Assembly (NCBI GenBank): GCA_021847605.1
Contig: JAJZQN010000002.1
Location: 62,001 to 126,000, forward strand
Direction of reading: 5' to 3'
Length of the DNA: 64,000 bases
Source: Pseudomonadota bacterium
GTDB lineage: Bacteria; Pseudomonadota; Alphaproteobacteria; Sphingomonadales; Sphingomonadaceae
The notes beneath the pieces are model-generated. The model made no database searches. It was not told the origin of the DNA and saw only the letters and a program-made list of their open reading frames with translations. The position numbers and the translations under genes were made by a program. Shown here piece by piece: positions 27,674-36,281 of the stretch (position 1 is the first letter of the stretch; each line of letters starts with the position of its first letter).

Positions 27674-27679
27674 GCCGCG

Positions 27680-27946
27680 CTATTTTCCGGTCTTGCGATC
27701 CGGTGGAAAACAGGTGGTGCAGCGGCGCCAGCAGGATAGCCCCGGCATGGCGACCGCCGGCGTCAGGCCGCGCTCGGGATACAGGCCGGTCAGTATCTCG
27801 GCCGAAACACCTTCCGGCGCGGCGCGATTGTGGCACATCAGGCAGTTGCGCACATATCTGGCGCGGGTCAGGTTGGAATGATCCTCCTGCCCCAGCGCAA
27901 TGCCGGGCATCGACAGTGCCGACAGGATCAGCAACCGGGCGATCAC
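27680..27946 (-). CDS. Small exported protein with CxxCH heme-binding motif
   Basis: 88 residues. Signal peptide MIARLLILSALSMPGIALG; a single CxxCH (NCLMCHNR, about 34-41) typical of covalent heme c attachment; a second Cys-rich segment CWRRCTTCFPP near the C-terminus that could bind a metal. The protein is shorter than a classical cytochrome c. Its start overlaps the stop of the HNH gene upstream by 4 bp, so the two are coupled. Convergent with the Crp/Fnr gene. No specific family recognised. Confidence 0.65.
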   Translation of the reverse strand: MIARLLILSALSMPGIALGQEDHSNLTRARYVRNCLMCHNRAAPEGVSAEILTGLYPERGLTPAVAMPGLSCWRRCTTCFPPDRKTGK

Positions 27947-28509
27947 GCCAGCAGCTCGACATCCCAGTATAGCCAGTCATGCCAGCTTTCATGCAGATAG
28001 CCCGGCGGAAAGGCGCGGCCATGCTCCTGCAACTGCCAGCTCGTCGGCCGGATCGGTTGCACATAAAGCTGCATATGCGCTTCCTTGGGCGTCCGTCCAC
28101 CCTTGCGCAGATTGCAGGGTGAACAGGCAGTCGCGACATTTTCCCATGTCGTGCGGCCGCCCGCGCGGCGCGGGACCACATGGTCGAAGGTCAAATCGCT
28201 TTGCGATCCGCAATATTGGCAGGCAAACTTGTCCCTCAGGAACAGGTTGAACCGGGTGAAGGCGGGATGCTCCGACGGCTTCACATATTGCTTGAGCGCA
28301 ATGACCGAGGGAATCTTCATTTCCAGACTGGGACTGTGAACATGCCGCTCATAGGAGGCGATGATGTCCACCCGATCCAAAAAAACCGCCTTGATAGCGG
28401 TTTGCCAGGGCCAGAGGCTCAGGGGATAATAGCTGAGCGGCGTATAATCCGCATTGAGAACGAGCGCCGGGCAGTTTTCCGGGTGCCGTATGAGGTCGGG
28501 ATGGTACAT
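27943..28509 (-). CDS. HNH endonuclease family protein
   Basis: 188 residues. The HNH core is at about 90-145: zinc cysteines in CQYCGSQSDL, the motif LTFDHVVPRRAGGRTTWENVATACSPCNLRKGGRTPKEA. The N-terminal part (CPALVLNADYTPLSYYPLSLWPWQTAIKAVF) is conserved in this widespread chromosomal subfamily. Likely a DNA-cutting or repair enzyme rather than a mobile-intron nuclease, since no intron is present. Overlaps the small CxxCH gene. Confidence 0.88.
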   Translation of the reverse strand: MYHPDLIRHPENCPALVLNADYTPLSYYPLSLWPWQTAIKAVFLDRVDIIASYERHVHSPSLEMKIPSVIALKQYVKPSEHPAFTRFNLFLRDKFACQYCGSQSDLTFDHVVPRRAGGRTTWENVATACSPCNLRKGGRTPKEAHMQLYVQPIRPTSWQLQEHGRAFPPGYLHESWHDWLYWDVELLA

Positions 28510-28603
28510 AGAAACCTTCTACCCCCTTGTCGTTGCCGCTGATCGACCAGCAACGTGACAAGAGCATGACAGCATTAACTAATATCGTCCGTCAAGAGCC
28601 TGT

Positions 28604-29500
28604 ATGACTTCATCGCCCAGCCTACCGCATATGGTGACACGTTTTGCGCCCAGCCCGACCGGGCGGCTGCATATCGGCCATGGCTGGTCGGCGTTGATGG
28701 CGATGGACATGGCTCGGGCAGCGGGCGGTGCATTTCGCCTGCGCATCGAGGATATAGACGGCACCCGCAGCCGGCCCGAACATGTCGCGGGCATCATCGA
28801 CGATCTGCGCTGGCTGGGCATCGCGTGGGACGGAAAGATCGTCCACCAGTCGCAACGCCTCCATCATTATGACGCAGCGCTGGAACGATTGCGGGACATG
28901 GGCCTGCTCTACCCCTGCTTCTGCACCCGCGCCGACATACAGGCCAGCCTGACCGCACCGCACGGGCCGGAAGGTCCGGTCTATCCCGGCACCTGTCGCG
29001 CGCTGGGCGATGGCGAACGGGCGCAGCGCATGGCGGCGGGCCATCCCCATGCCTGGCGCATCGACATGGCGGCAGCGGTCAAGCAAGCCGGTCCGCTATC
29101 ATGGCGCGCCATGGAGGTCGGGACGGATGAGGAAATACGCATCATCGCCGATCCCCTGCCCCATGGCGACGTAGTGCTGGCGCGCAAGGATGCACCGGCC
29201 AGCTATCATCTGTCCTGCACGCTGGACGACGCCGCAATGGGCGTGACCCATGTGCTGCGCGGCGAAGACCTGCGTAGCGCCACCCATATCCACCGGCTGA
29301 TCCAGGCGTTGCTTGGCCTTCCCTCCCCGGCCTATCGTCACCACCCGTTGCTGGTCGGCGCAGATGGCAAGCGACTGGCGAAACGCGACGGATCGATAGC
29401 GATTGCCGACCTGCGCGCGCACGGTGTCGATCCCGGCACACTGGCAGCGGACCTGCGCGCAGGTCGCTTTCCGGTTGGCATATCGATCGGCGAGGCATAG
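28604..29500 (+). CDS. gluQ: Glutamyl-Q tRNA(Asp) synthetase
   Basis: 298 residues, the size of the truncated GluRS paralogue lacking the anticodon-binding domain. The HIGH-type motif appears in RFAPSPTGRLHIGHGWSA, the zinc region CFCTR at about 104-108, and KRLAKRDG replaces KMSKS. It charges queuosine at position 34 of tRNA-Asp with glutamate. Start at 28604 or the internal ATG at 28631 (MVTRFAPSP). It precedes a HIG1 gene by 9 bp. Confidence 0.93.
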   Translation: MTSSPSLPHMVTRFAPSPTGRLHIGHGWSALMAMDMARAAGGAFRLRIEDIDGTRSRPEHVAGIIDDLRWLGIAWDGKIVHQSQRLHHYDAALERLRDMGLLYPCFCTRADIQASLTAPHGPEGPVYPGTCRALGDGERAQRMAAGHPHAWRIDMAAAVKQAGPLSWRAMEVGTDEEIRIIADPLPHGDVVLARKDAPASYHLSCTLDDAAMGVTHVLRGEDLRSATHIHRLIQALLGLPSPAYRHHPLLVGADGKRLAKRDGSIAIADLRAHGVDPGTLAADLRAGRFPVGISIGEA

Positions 29501-29509
29501 GATGACCCG

Positions 29510-29746
29510 ATGAACACCGTGCTGGTCATCGCCCTCATCCTTGCCATGGCGGCCACGCTGTTCGCGCTCGTCCGCGGCATCATCGCCTTTCTTCAGACGA
29601 CCAAGGAAGATTTGAACGCGCCGGAAGGCAGCGGTCCCAGCCCGGCGCGATTGAAGCAGAACAAGATGATGATGAACCGCATCCTGTTTCAGGCAGCGGC
29701 GGTGATCATCGTCGCCCTGCTGCTGATGATGAAGGGCAATAGCTGA
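29510..29746 (+). CDS. HIG1-domain twin-TM membrane protein
   Basis: 78 residues with two hydrophobic helices: about 3-25 (TVLVIALILAMAATLFALVRGI) and 56-74 (ILFQAAAVIIVALLLMM). They are joined by a basic/polar loop with LKQNKMMMNRILFQ, a pattern of HIG1 (hypoxia-induced gene 1) proteins. Bacterial HIG1 proteins are linked to respiratory-chain assembly or stability, inferred from mitochondrial relatives. It sits between gluQ and the cobalamin adenosyltransferase with short gaps. Confidence 0.8.
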   Translation: MNTVLVIALILAMAATLFALVRGIIAFLQTTKEDLNAPEGSGPSPARLKQNKMMMNRILFQAAAVIIVALLLMMKGNS

Positions 29747-29753
29747 ATATCCC

Positions 29754-30323
29754 ATGGTCAAGCTGAACAAGATTTACACCCGCACCGGCGATGCGGGAAC
29801 CACCGGGCTGGTCGATGGATCGCGCCTGCCCAAATATGCCCCCCGCATGCAGGCCGTTGGCGATGTGGACGAAGCGAACAGCACGATCGGGCTTGCCATC
29901 GTGGCCATGGGCGCGGGCATGGAGGCCGACTGGCTGACCGTCATTCAGAATGACCTGTTCGATCTGGGCGCAGACCTCGCGACGCCGATCACCGACGCGG
30001 CCGATCCGCCATGGGCGCTGCGTATCGTCGAGTCGCAGGTGAAGCGACTGGAAGATCAGATCGACACCATGAATGCCGAACTGGCGCCGCTCGACAGTTT
30101 CGTCTTGCCGGGCGGCTCCCCCGCGGCGGCGGCCGTACATCTGGCCCGCGCCGTAACCCGCCGGGCCGAACGCAGCGCGACCGCAGCGGCCGTCGATTCG
30201 GCCCTGAACCCTCAGGCGCTTGCCTATCTCAATCGCCTGTCCGACCTGCTGTTCGTCATGGCCCGTCGCCTGAACGACAATGGCGCAAAGGACGTAAAGT
30301 GGGTGCCCGGCGCGTCTCGCTGA
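29754..30323 (+). CDS. Cob(I)alamin adenosyltransferase, PduO type
   Basis: 189 residues. ATP-binding N-terminus KIYTRTGDAGTTGLVDGSRLPK, then VGDVDEANSTIGLA and the C-terminal signature RRAERSATAA followed by LNPQALAYLNRLSDLLFVMAR. It adds the adenosyl group from ATP to cob(I)alamin, giving coenzyme B12 for enzymes such as methylmalonyl-CoA mutase. It follows the HIG1 gene by 7 bp. Confidence 0.93.
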   Translation: MVKLNKIYTRTGDAGTTGLVDGSRLPKYAPRMQAVGDVDEANSTIGLAIVAMGAGMEADWLTVIQNDLFDLGADLATPITDAADPPWALRIVESQVKRLEDQIDTMNAELAPLDSFVLPGGSPAAAAVHLARAVTRRAERSATAAAVDSALNPQALAYLNRLSDLLFVMARRLNDNGAKDVKWVPGASR

Positions 30324-30457
30324 TGACCAGCAGATTCAGACGATTGTATTCAGCCTGACTCGCCAGTCGCACAGTTCATCTCGACAACAAAAATTAACCC
30401 TCTTCCTTCAGGCCGCATTTACGAGCGCCGCAGAATTTCCCCCTCATTGTCAGCATA

Positions 30458-31330
30458 ATGAGGACCTGCATGCGCTTTTACCTTGCCACATCCTTCATCT
30501 TCCCCCGGTCGCTGAGATTGCGCCTTTTCGCGCTCTGCTTCGTCGCAACGCATCTGCCGCTGATCGCCTATATCGGTTGGGGCTTTGCCTCGGGCCGGAT
30601 CGCACTGGCGGAATGCGTCGCACTGACACTGGCGACCGTCGTCGGCACGGGGATTGCGCTCTTTGGGATCGGTGCGCTGCTGACGCCGATCCACGCTCTG
30701 GCGCAAACGCTGAACAGCGAGGAAAAGGAAGCCGCGCCTTTACCGGAGGTGGGCGATGTCATTCAGGCGCTCTATGCCGGGGTCCATCGAGCCGCCAGCG
30801 CCACCCGTTCACGGATCGACGATCTGGATGTGGCCGCGCATGAAGATCCGTTGACGGGCATCGCCAACCGGCGCGGTTTCATGAGCCGGGTCGACATGTT
30901 GCCGGAAGCGCAGCGGTCAGGCTGCATTGCCCTGCTCGACATCGATTTCTTCAAGCAGGTCAACGATCATCTTGGCCATGACGAGGGCGACCGGGTTCTG
31001 GCCGCCTTTGCGGACCGCCTGTCCCGTCAGACCCGCCGCGTCGATCTGGTGGCACGCTGGGGCGGGGAAGAATTTATTCTGTTCTTCGACGGTGCGACCG
31101 AAGATGAAGCCTGCTGGGCGCTGGCCCGCATCGCCGACCAGATGCGCAGCGATCCGGTCGGCCGCGTAAATGACCGCGTCATCAGCTTTTCCGCCGGGGT
31201 CAGTCGCTGGCATCGGGACAATATCGACGAAGCCATCACCGCCGCCGACGCCGCCCTCTATGAAGCGAAGGCAGCGGGCCGCGACCGGATATGCCGGGCC
31301 GCCCGTCTGCTGGCGACGACGCGCCCCTGA
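30458..31330 (+). CDS. Membrane diguanylate cyclase (GGDEF)
   Basis: 290 residues. Two N-terminal membrane helices (about 20-45 and 52-75), a short HAMP-like linker, then a GGDEF domain at about 128-280. Catalytic sequences: EDPLTGIANRRGF, LDIDFFKQVNDHLGHDEGD and the active-site GGEEF (ARWGGEEFILFF). It makes cyclic di-GMP. No RxxD inhibitory site is obvious before GGEEF. There is an alternative Met at 30470. It precedes egtB on the same strand. Confidence 0.88.
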   Translation: MRTCMRFYLATSFIFPRSLRLRLFALCFVATHLPLIAYIGWGFASGRIALAECVALTLATVVGTGIALFGIGALLTPIHALAQTLNSEEKEAAPLPEVGDVIQALYAGVHRAASATRSRIDDLDVAAHEDPLTGIANRRGFMSRVDMLPEAQRSGCIALLDIDFFKQVNDHLGHDEGDRVLAAFADRLSRQTRRVDLVARWGGEEFILFFDGATEDEACWALARIADQMRSDPVGRVNDRVISFSAGVSRWHRDNIDEAITAADAALYEAKAAGRDRICRAARLLATTRP

Positions 31331-31419
31331 CATCCTCCCCCGATAAAGGGGGAACCGAATACGGACCCATGCGCTGTCAGAAGGGAGAACGGCGCAACCG
31401 TATCGGAAAGGGTCTGCGG

Positions 31420-32688
31420 ATGGTCAAAAGCTGGATAGACCCACGCGCGGACATGCTGGAAACCCAGTATAAAAATGTCCGCGCCTTAACGCAGGCATTG
31501 GCACAACCGCTGTCGGATGCCGACGCCACGGTGCAGTCCATGCCCGATGCGTCCCCCGCAAAATGGCATCTGGCGCATGTCAGCTGGTTTTTCGAAACCT
31601 TCATCCTGCGCGATCACGCACCGGCCTATCGCCCGTTCGACGATCGTTACGCCTATCTGTTCAATAGCTATTATGAAGCGGAGGGCGCGCGCCATGCCCG
31701 CCCGCGCCGGGGCATGCTGACCCGCCCCACGCTGGAGGAAATTCTCGCCTATCGCACCCATGTCGACGAGACGATGCTGGCCATCCTGCCGATGCTCCCG
31801 CCCGAGGCACGGTCGCTCGTCACGCTGGGCCTGCATCATGAGCAGCAGCATCAGGAATTAATGCTGACCGACCTCATCCACCTATTCTCCTGCAATCCCA
31901 TGGAGCCAGCGCTTTTCGCTGCTCCCAGCGCAGCACCAATGGCCCTGCCCGGCCCGCTCCACTGGATGGAGGGGCGCGAAGGACTGGTGGAAATCGGACA
32001 GGACGGCCGGTCCGATTTCGCCTTCGATTGCGAAGGGCCACGGCACAAGGCGCTGTTGCACCCCCATGCCCTGGCTCACCGCCCGATCAGCAATGGCGAA
32101 TGGATCGCCTTTATCGAGGACGGCGGTTATCATACCGCCAGCCATTGGCTGTCCGACGGATGGGCGTGGGTGCAGGCGGAGGGGGTGGACGCTCCACTCT
32201 ACTGGCAACAGGGCGACAGGGGCTGGACCCGTTTCGGCCTCGACGGACGACAGCCGGTCAACCCTGCCGCCCCGGTGACGCATATCAGCCTGTATGAGGC
32301 GGACGCCTATGCCAGTTGGGCCGGCGCCCGATTGCCGACAGAAGCGGAATGGGAAAGCGCGGCGCAAAATGTCGCGGCGTCCAGCGGCGTGCAACTGGAC
32401 GAACCGGGTTGTGTCCAACCCCGCCCCGCGCCCGAGGACAGCGGCCTGACACAAATGTTCGGCGATGTATGGGAATGGACCGGCAGCGCCTATCGTCCCT
32501 ATCCCGGCTTTCGCGCCGCCGCCGGTGCAGTCGGCGAATATAATGGCAAGTTCATGTCCGGCCAGTTCGTGCTGAAAGGTGGCAGTTGCGCCACGCCGCG
32601 TGGCCATGTGCGGGCCAGCTACCGCAATTTCTTTTACCCCCACCAACGCTGGCAGTTCACCGGGCTGCGGCTGGCAAAGGATCTGTAA
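31420..32688 (+). CDS. egtB: Ergothioneine biosynthesis sulfoxide synthase EgtB
   Basis: 422 residues. N-terminal DinB-like domain with iron-binding histidines in WHLAHVSWFFETF and HHEQQHQELMLTD, and a C-terminal formylglycine-generating-enzyme-like domain (ISNGEWIAFIEDGGY, ARLPTEAEWESAA, FGDVWEWTGSAY, KGGSCATP). It couples trimethylhistidine (hercynine) to a thiol donor with O2. The ATG at 31420 has GGAAAGGG about 7 nt upstream and is preferred over 31369. A small hairpin (CCCCC/GGGGG, 31336-31353) lies between the GGDEF gene and egtB. egtD follows 5 bp downstream. Confidence 0.92.
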   Translation: MVKSWIDPRADMLETQYKNVRALTQALAQPLSDADATVQSMPDASPAKWHLAHVSWFFETFILRDHAPAYRPFDDRYAYLFNSYYEAEGARHARPRRGMLTRPTLEEILAYRTHVDETMLAILPMLPPEARSLVTLGLHHEQQHQELMLTDLIHLFSCNPMEPALFAAPSAAPMALPGPLHWMEGREGLVEIGQDGRSDFAFDCEGPRHKALLHPHALAHRPISNGEWIAFIEDGGYHTASHWLSDGWAWVQAEGVDAPLYWQQGDRGWTRFGLDGRQPVNPAAPVTHISLYEADAYASWAGARLPTEAEWESAAQNVAASSGVQLDEPGCVQPRPAPEDSGLTQMFGDVWEWTGSAYRPYPGFRAAAGAVGEYNGKFMSGQFVLKGGSCATPRGHVRASYRNFFYPHQRWQFTGLRLAKDL

Positions 32689-32693
32689 GCGCC

Positions 32694-33653
32694 ATGTTGC
32701 TGACCGACGACGCCCCGGCCCATGGCCACCATGCCAATCCTGCCTTTTGCCGCGACATAGTGGACGGGCTTTCCTCCACGCCTAAGGCGACCCCGCCCAT
32801 CTGGTTTTATGATCGGCACGGCTCGGAATTGTTCGAACAGATCACCGACCTTACCGAATATTATCCGACCCGGACTGAAACAGCGCTGCTGGCGGCGCAC
32901 GGTGCGGATTTCGCTTCTGCGGTGGGTGCCGGTCGAGCGGTGGTGGAATTTGGCGCGGGCAGCGCGCGCAAGACGCCGCATCTGTTGCGCGCCATCGATC
33001 CGGCCGCTTATGTACCCATCGACATCAGCGGCGATTTCCTGCGCACGAGCAGCGCGGAACTGGCCGCCGCCTTCCCCGGCCTGCCGGTGCTGCCGCTGGT
33101 CGGCGATTTCAATGGACCGCTCACTTTGCCCGCCGCGATCGACGGGCTGCCGCGCCTTGGTTTTTTCCCCGGCTCCACCATCGGCAATATGGAACCGGAT
33201 GCCGCCGTCGACCTGTTACGGGCGATGCGCCGGTTGCTGGCCGATGACGCGATGCTGCTGATCGGTATGGACCGGATCAAGGATCGCGACAGGCTGATCG
33301 CCGCCTATGACGATGCGTCGGGGGTCACAGCCGCGTTCAACATGAACCTCGTCACCCGGATCAACCGCGAACTGGATGGCGATATGCCAGCCGACGGGCT
33401 GATCCATCGGGCGCTCTGGAACGATGAAAAAGCACGGATCGAAATGCATCTGGAGGCGGTGCGGCCGCTCCATTTCCACGTCGCGGGCCATTGTTTCCAC
33501 ATGGAGACAGGCGAAACCATCCACACCGAAAGCAGCCATAAATATGGAGAGCGGGACCGGCGCCTGTTATTGCGCGCCGGGGGATGGGAGCCGGTTGAAG
33601 AATGGACTGACCCGCAGGAACTATTTTCTTTGATTCTTGCGAAGGCTAGCTAA
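32694..33653 (+). CDS. egtD: L-histidine N-alpha-methyltransferase EgtD
   Basis: 319 residues. Family motifs: PPIWFYDRHGSELFEQITDLTEYYPTRTE at the N-terminus, VVEFGAGSARKTPHLL as the SAM loop, FFPGSTIGNMEP, and a C-terminal ETGETIHTESSHKY. It converts histidine to hercynine, the substrate of EgtB. egtB-egtD is a minimal ergothioneine operon; no egtA, egtC or egtE is next to it, as in organisms that use alternative thiol chemistry or unlinked lyases. Confidence 0.94.
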   Translation: MLLTDDAPAHGHHANPAFCRDIVDGLSSTPKATPPIWFYDRHGSELFEQITDLTEYYPTRTETALLAAHGADFASAVGAGRAVVEFGAGSARKTPHLLRAIDPAAYVPIDISGDFLRTSSAELAAAFPGLPVLPLVGDFNGPLTLPAAIDGLPRLGFFPGSTIGNMEPDAAVDLLRAMRRLLADDAMLLIGMDRIKDRDRLIAAYDDASGVTAAFNMNLVTRINRELDGDMPADGLIHRALWNDEKARIEMHLEAVRPLHFHVAGHCFHMETGETIHTESSHKYGERDRRLLLRAGGWEPVEEWTDPQELFSLILAKAS

Positions 33654-33660
33654 GCGTCGC

Positions 33661-34719
33661 TCAGTCGCTGACCTGCGCGCTCCAGACCCTGATCCATTCC
33701 CAGGCGCCCCGGCATTCACCCATCGCATACGCCTCGACCAGCCGAAAGCGGGTACCGTCCCAGACATAGGCCTGGCTGCCGCCGCAATCGCCCAGCCCCC
33801 GCCCCTTGGCATAGCTTTCGAGGCGGGATTTTTCCGGCGTCCATCCGGCATTGACCAGCATCGGGCGGCCTGCGGTTTTGGTCCAGCCCGGCATGCTGTC
33901 AAACGTCGCAAGGCGAAACGCCCGGCGCCCCGCAATGCCGGTGGCGATGACCGGCACCGACGAAAAATTATAGGCACCTGCACCGCACGGCACCAGAATC
34001 AGCGTCTCGCCCTTATCCAGCCGATGAAGCTCGGGCTGCTGCGATCCGTTCATTGCATCGCTGCAACCGGTGATACGGCCAAGGCTGGTCAACTCCTCCC
34101 GCCATAACGCAGGCGGTTCCCCGCCCGTCGAAACCGGCATACGCTTTATGACCGGCGCGACAGGGGCGGCCTTGACCGCATTGGTACCAAGCGCGCCCGT
34201 TGCCACCAGCGCCGTGGTCGTGCCGGCTCGCCCCTGAAGCGCGTCCATGTACCGCAGCGCAGCGCCCGATCCGGCGAGCGAAGGGCGGCCAAGCAGTTTC
34301 TTTGCCGACCGTATTTCCATCGTACTGCCCCGCGCCATGGCGATGGCCAATGCGGCTGCCTGTGGCCCGGTTACGCGAGCATCGCCATCGCGCGCCGTGG
34401 CGCTGGCCACCTGTCGCCCGTCGACGATGAAATTGACCTGCGCCTGCCCATGGCTGTCGCGGCTCATCCAGATTTCCGCGTCCGCATCGGGGCCAGCCTC
34501 GCGCACCACGCGGATCATGGTGGGAACATCCGGCCAGTCCGCGCCCTCCGGCAACAGCGCAACCGCTTCGCATCGGTTGCGATTGTCGCAGCCGATGGTC
34601 CAGTCCTTATAGGTTTCCAGCGTGCCGGGCCGGGGCGCCTGTACCCCGGAAACGGCGCCGTTCGCCGCGACCGCAAGGGCGGTCGCCAAAAAGATGTTTG
34701 CCCCCATGATGTTAACCAT
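33661..34719 (-). CDS. DUF1176-family exported protein
   Basis: 352 residues. Signal peptide in the first 28 residues (IFLATALAVAANGAVSGVQA). The family begins with TYKDWTIGCDNRNRCEAVAL, with conserved cysteines, and ends with a repeat-like AYVWDGTRFRLVEAYAMGECRGAWEWIRVW, all features of DUF1176. Members are periplasmic proteins of alpha- and gammaproteobacteria with no established function. Start at 34719 or 34707 (MGANIF) cannot be settled; both keep the signal peptide. Convergent with egtD, 7 bp apart. Confidence 0.82.
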   Translation of the reverse strand: MVNIMGANIFLATALAVAANGAVSGVQAPRPGTLETYKDWTIGCDNRNRCEAVALLPEGADWPDVPTMIRVVREAGPDADAEIWMSRDSHGQAQVNFIVDGRQVASATARDGDARVTGPQAAALAIAMARGSTMEIRSAKKLLGRPSLAGSGAALRYMDALQGRAGTTTALVATGALGTNAVKAAPVAPVIKRMPVSTGGEPPALWREELTSLGRITGCSDAMNGSQQPELHRLDKGETLILVPCGAGAYNFSSVPVIATGIAGRRAFRLATFDSMPGWTKTAGRPMLVNAGWTPEKSRLESYAKGRGLGDCGGSQAYVWDGTRFRLVEAYAMGECRGAWEWIRVWSAQVSD

Positions 34720-34778
34720 AACCCAAAAGCGGCCCGCGCGATAGTGCGGACGTTACGGCAGGGTTATGATAGCATCGT

Positions 34779-36104
34779 TTAGCGCAGGCTGAGCATCAAT
34801 CCGGCAAGGGCTGCACTCATCAGGTTGGCGAGACTGCCTGCGACCAGCGCCTTCAGCCCCAGCTTTGCGATCATCGGCCGCTGATTGGGGGCAAGATTGC
34901 CCGTCACCGCCATCTGGATCGCGATGGAGCTGAAATTGGCGAAGCCGCACAGCGCAAAAGTGATGACGGCCAGCGATGTCGGGTTCAGCCCGTTCTGAAC
35001 CTGCCCCAGATTGATATAGGCGACGAATTCGTTGAGGACGATCTTGGTCCCGAACAGGCCACCGGCCACCTGCGCGTCGCTCCATGGGATGTTGAGCATG
35101 TACATGATGGGCGAGAAGACATAACCCAGCAATTGCTGGAAGCTGAGCGTGGGATAGCCGAAGATCGCGCCGATGCCGCCCAATATGCCGTTGGCCAGCG
35201 CCACCAGCGCGACGAAGGCCAGCACCATTGCGCCAACCGCCACCGCCAGTTTAACACCCGTCTGCGCGCCCTGCGCCGCCGCCATGATGATATTGGCGGG
35301 CTTTTCCTCGTCATGACTGGCGGGCGGCATGGGCTCCCCCGGCGTCCCTTCGGGCAGCAGCGCTGCAGGGCCAACGCCGCTGATCCGGGTTTCGGGCAGG
35401 TGCAGATCGGGATGATCCCCCAGCGGCAATTCACCCTGCACCGGCACACGCGGATCGGGCATCATGATCTTGGCCATCAACAACCCGCCGGGCGCCGACA
35501 TGAAGCTGGCGGCGAGCAGATAGTCGATCTTGATACCCATGGAGGCATAGGCGGCCAATATGGTGCCTGCGACGCCGGCCATGCCGCTGGTCATCACGGT
35601 AAAAAGCTGCGGCGGGGTAAGCCCGGCCAGATAGGGGCGAATGACGAGCGGGCTTTCGCTCTGCCCCACAAAGATGTTGGCGGCCGCACACAGGCTTTCC
35701 ACCTTGGACACGCCCGTCACTTTCTCGATCGCGCCGCCGACCCAGCGGACGATGAACTGCATCACGCCCAGATAATAGAGGATCGACACAAGGCTGGCGA
35801 AGAAGATGATGACCGGCAACGCCGCGATGGCAAAGCTGGCTCCACCGATTTCGGGGCTGGCCAGCGGGCCAAAGATGAAATTGGTCCCCGCCTGCGCATA
35901 GCCCAGCAGATTGGCGACGCCGCGCGACATGCCGCCGATTATTGCGCGACCGGCTGGAACATACAGCACCAGCAGAGCAATACCCGCCTGAAGCAGGAAG
36001 GCTGCTCCCACCACGCGCGGCTTGATCGCGCGACGGTCGGAAGACAGGGCGAAGGCAATGGCAAGGATGAGCAATATGCCGGCAAGACCGAGAAGGAGAT
36101 GCAT
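34779..36104 (-). CDS. CNT-family concentrative nucleoside transporter (NupC type)
   Basis: 441 residues with about ten membrane segments. CNT marks: FFASLVSILYYLGVMQ, NIFVGQSESPLVIRPYL (nucleoside-binding), KIVLNEFVAYINL and FALCGFANFSSIAIQ. A longer hydrophilic stretch, rich in Pro and acidic residues (roughly 225-280), separates the two halves. It imports nucleosides with H+ or Na+. Start at MHLLLGLAG; the upstream extension is not hydrophobic or conserved. Divergent from the dioxygenase-like gene. Confidence 0.9.
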   Translation of the reverse strand: MHLLLGLAGILLILAIAFALSSDRRAIKPRVVGAAFLLQAGIALLVLYVPAGRAIIGGMSRGVANLLGYAQAGTNFIFGPLASPEIGGASFAIAALPVIIFFASLVSILYYLGVMQFIVRWVGGAIEKVTGVSKVESLCAAANIFVGQSESPLVIRPYLAGLTPPQLFTVMTSGMAGVAGTILAAYASMGIKIDYLLAASFMSAPGGLLMAKIMMPDPRVPVQGELPLGDHPDLHLPETRISGVGPAALLPEGTPGEPMPPASHDEEKPANIIMAAAQGAQTGVKLAVAVGAMVLAFVALVALANGILGGIGAIFGYPTLSFQQLLGYVFSPIMYMLNIPWSDAQVAGGLFGTKIVLNEFVAYINLGQVQNGLNPTSLAVITFALCGFANFSSIAIQMAVTGNLAPNQRPMIAKLGLKALVAGSLANLMSAALAGLMLSLR

Positions 36105-36281
36105 GTAACGCTTTCGCGGAAAGAGATGATTGAGCGCGACTATATGGACCACGCGCTGGCATGGCCAGCCCCGACCGGACCGATGCTACAAAGCCGCTAC
36201 ATTGAGCAATCGGCCGGAGACAAGCCCCTTTTATTCCCCATCGTCGAGGGTCTGCACAGATTTCAAACAAGGCAGGACAGG

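Noticed and set aside
31336..31353. TCCCCC/GGGGGA hairpin between the GGDEF gene and egtB as a terminator
   Set aside because: Only a 6-bp stem and no T-run follows.
35133..36281. In-frame extension giving the dioxygenase-like gene a 692-residue product
   Set aside because: The extra region lies antisense to the nucleoside transporter and has shadow composition; the ATG at 36282 sits just before the signal sequence.
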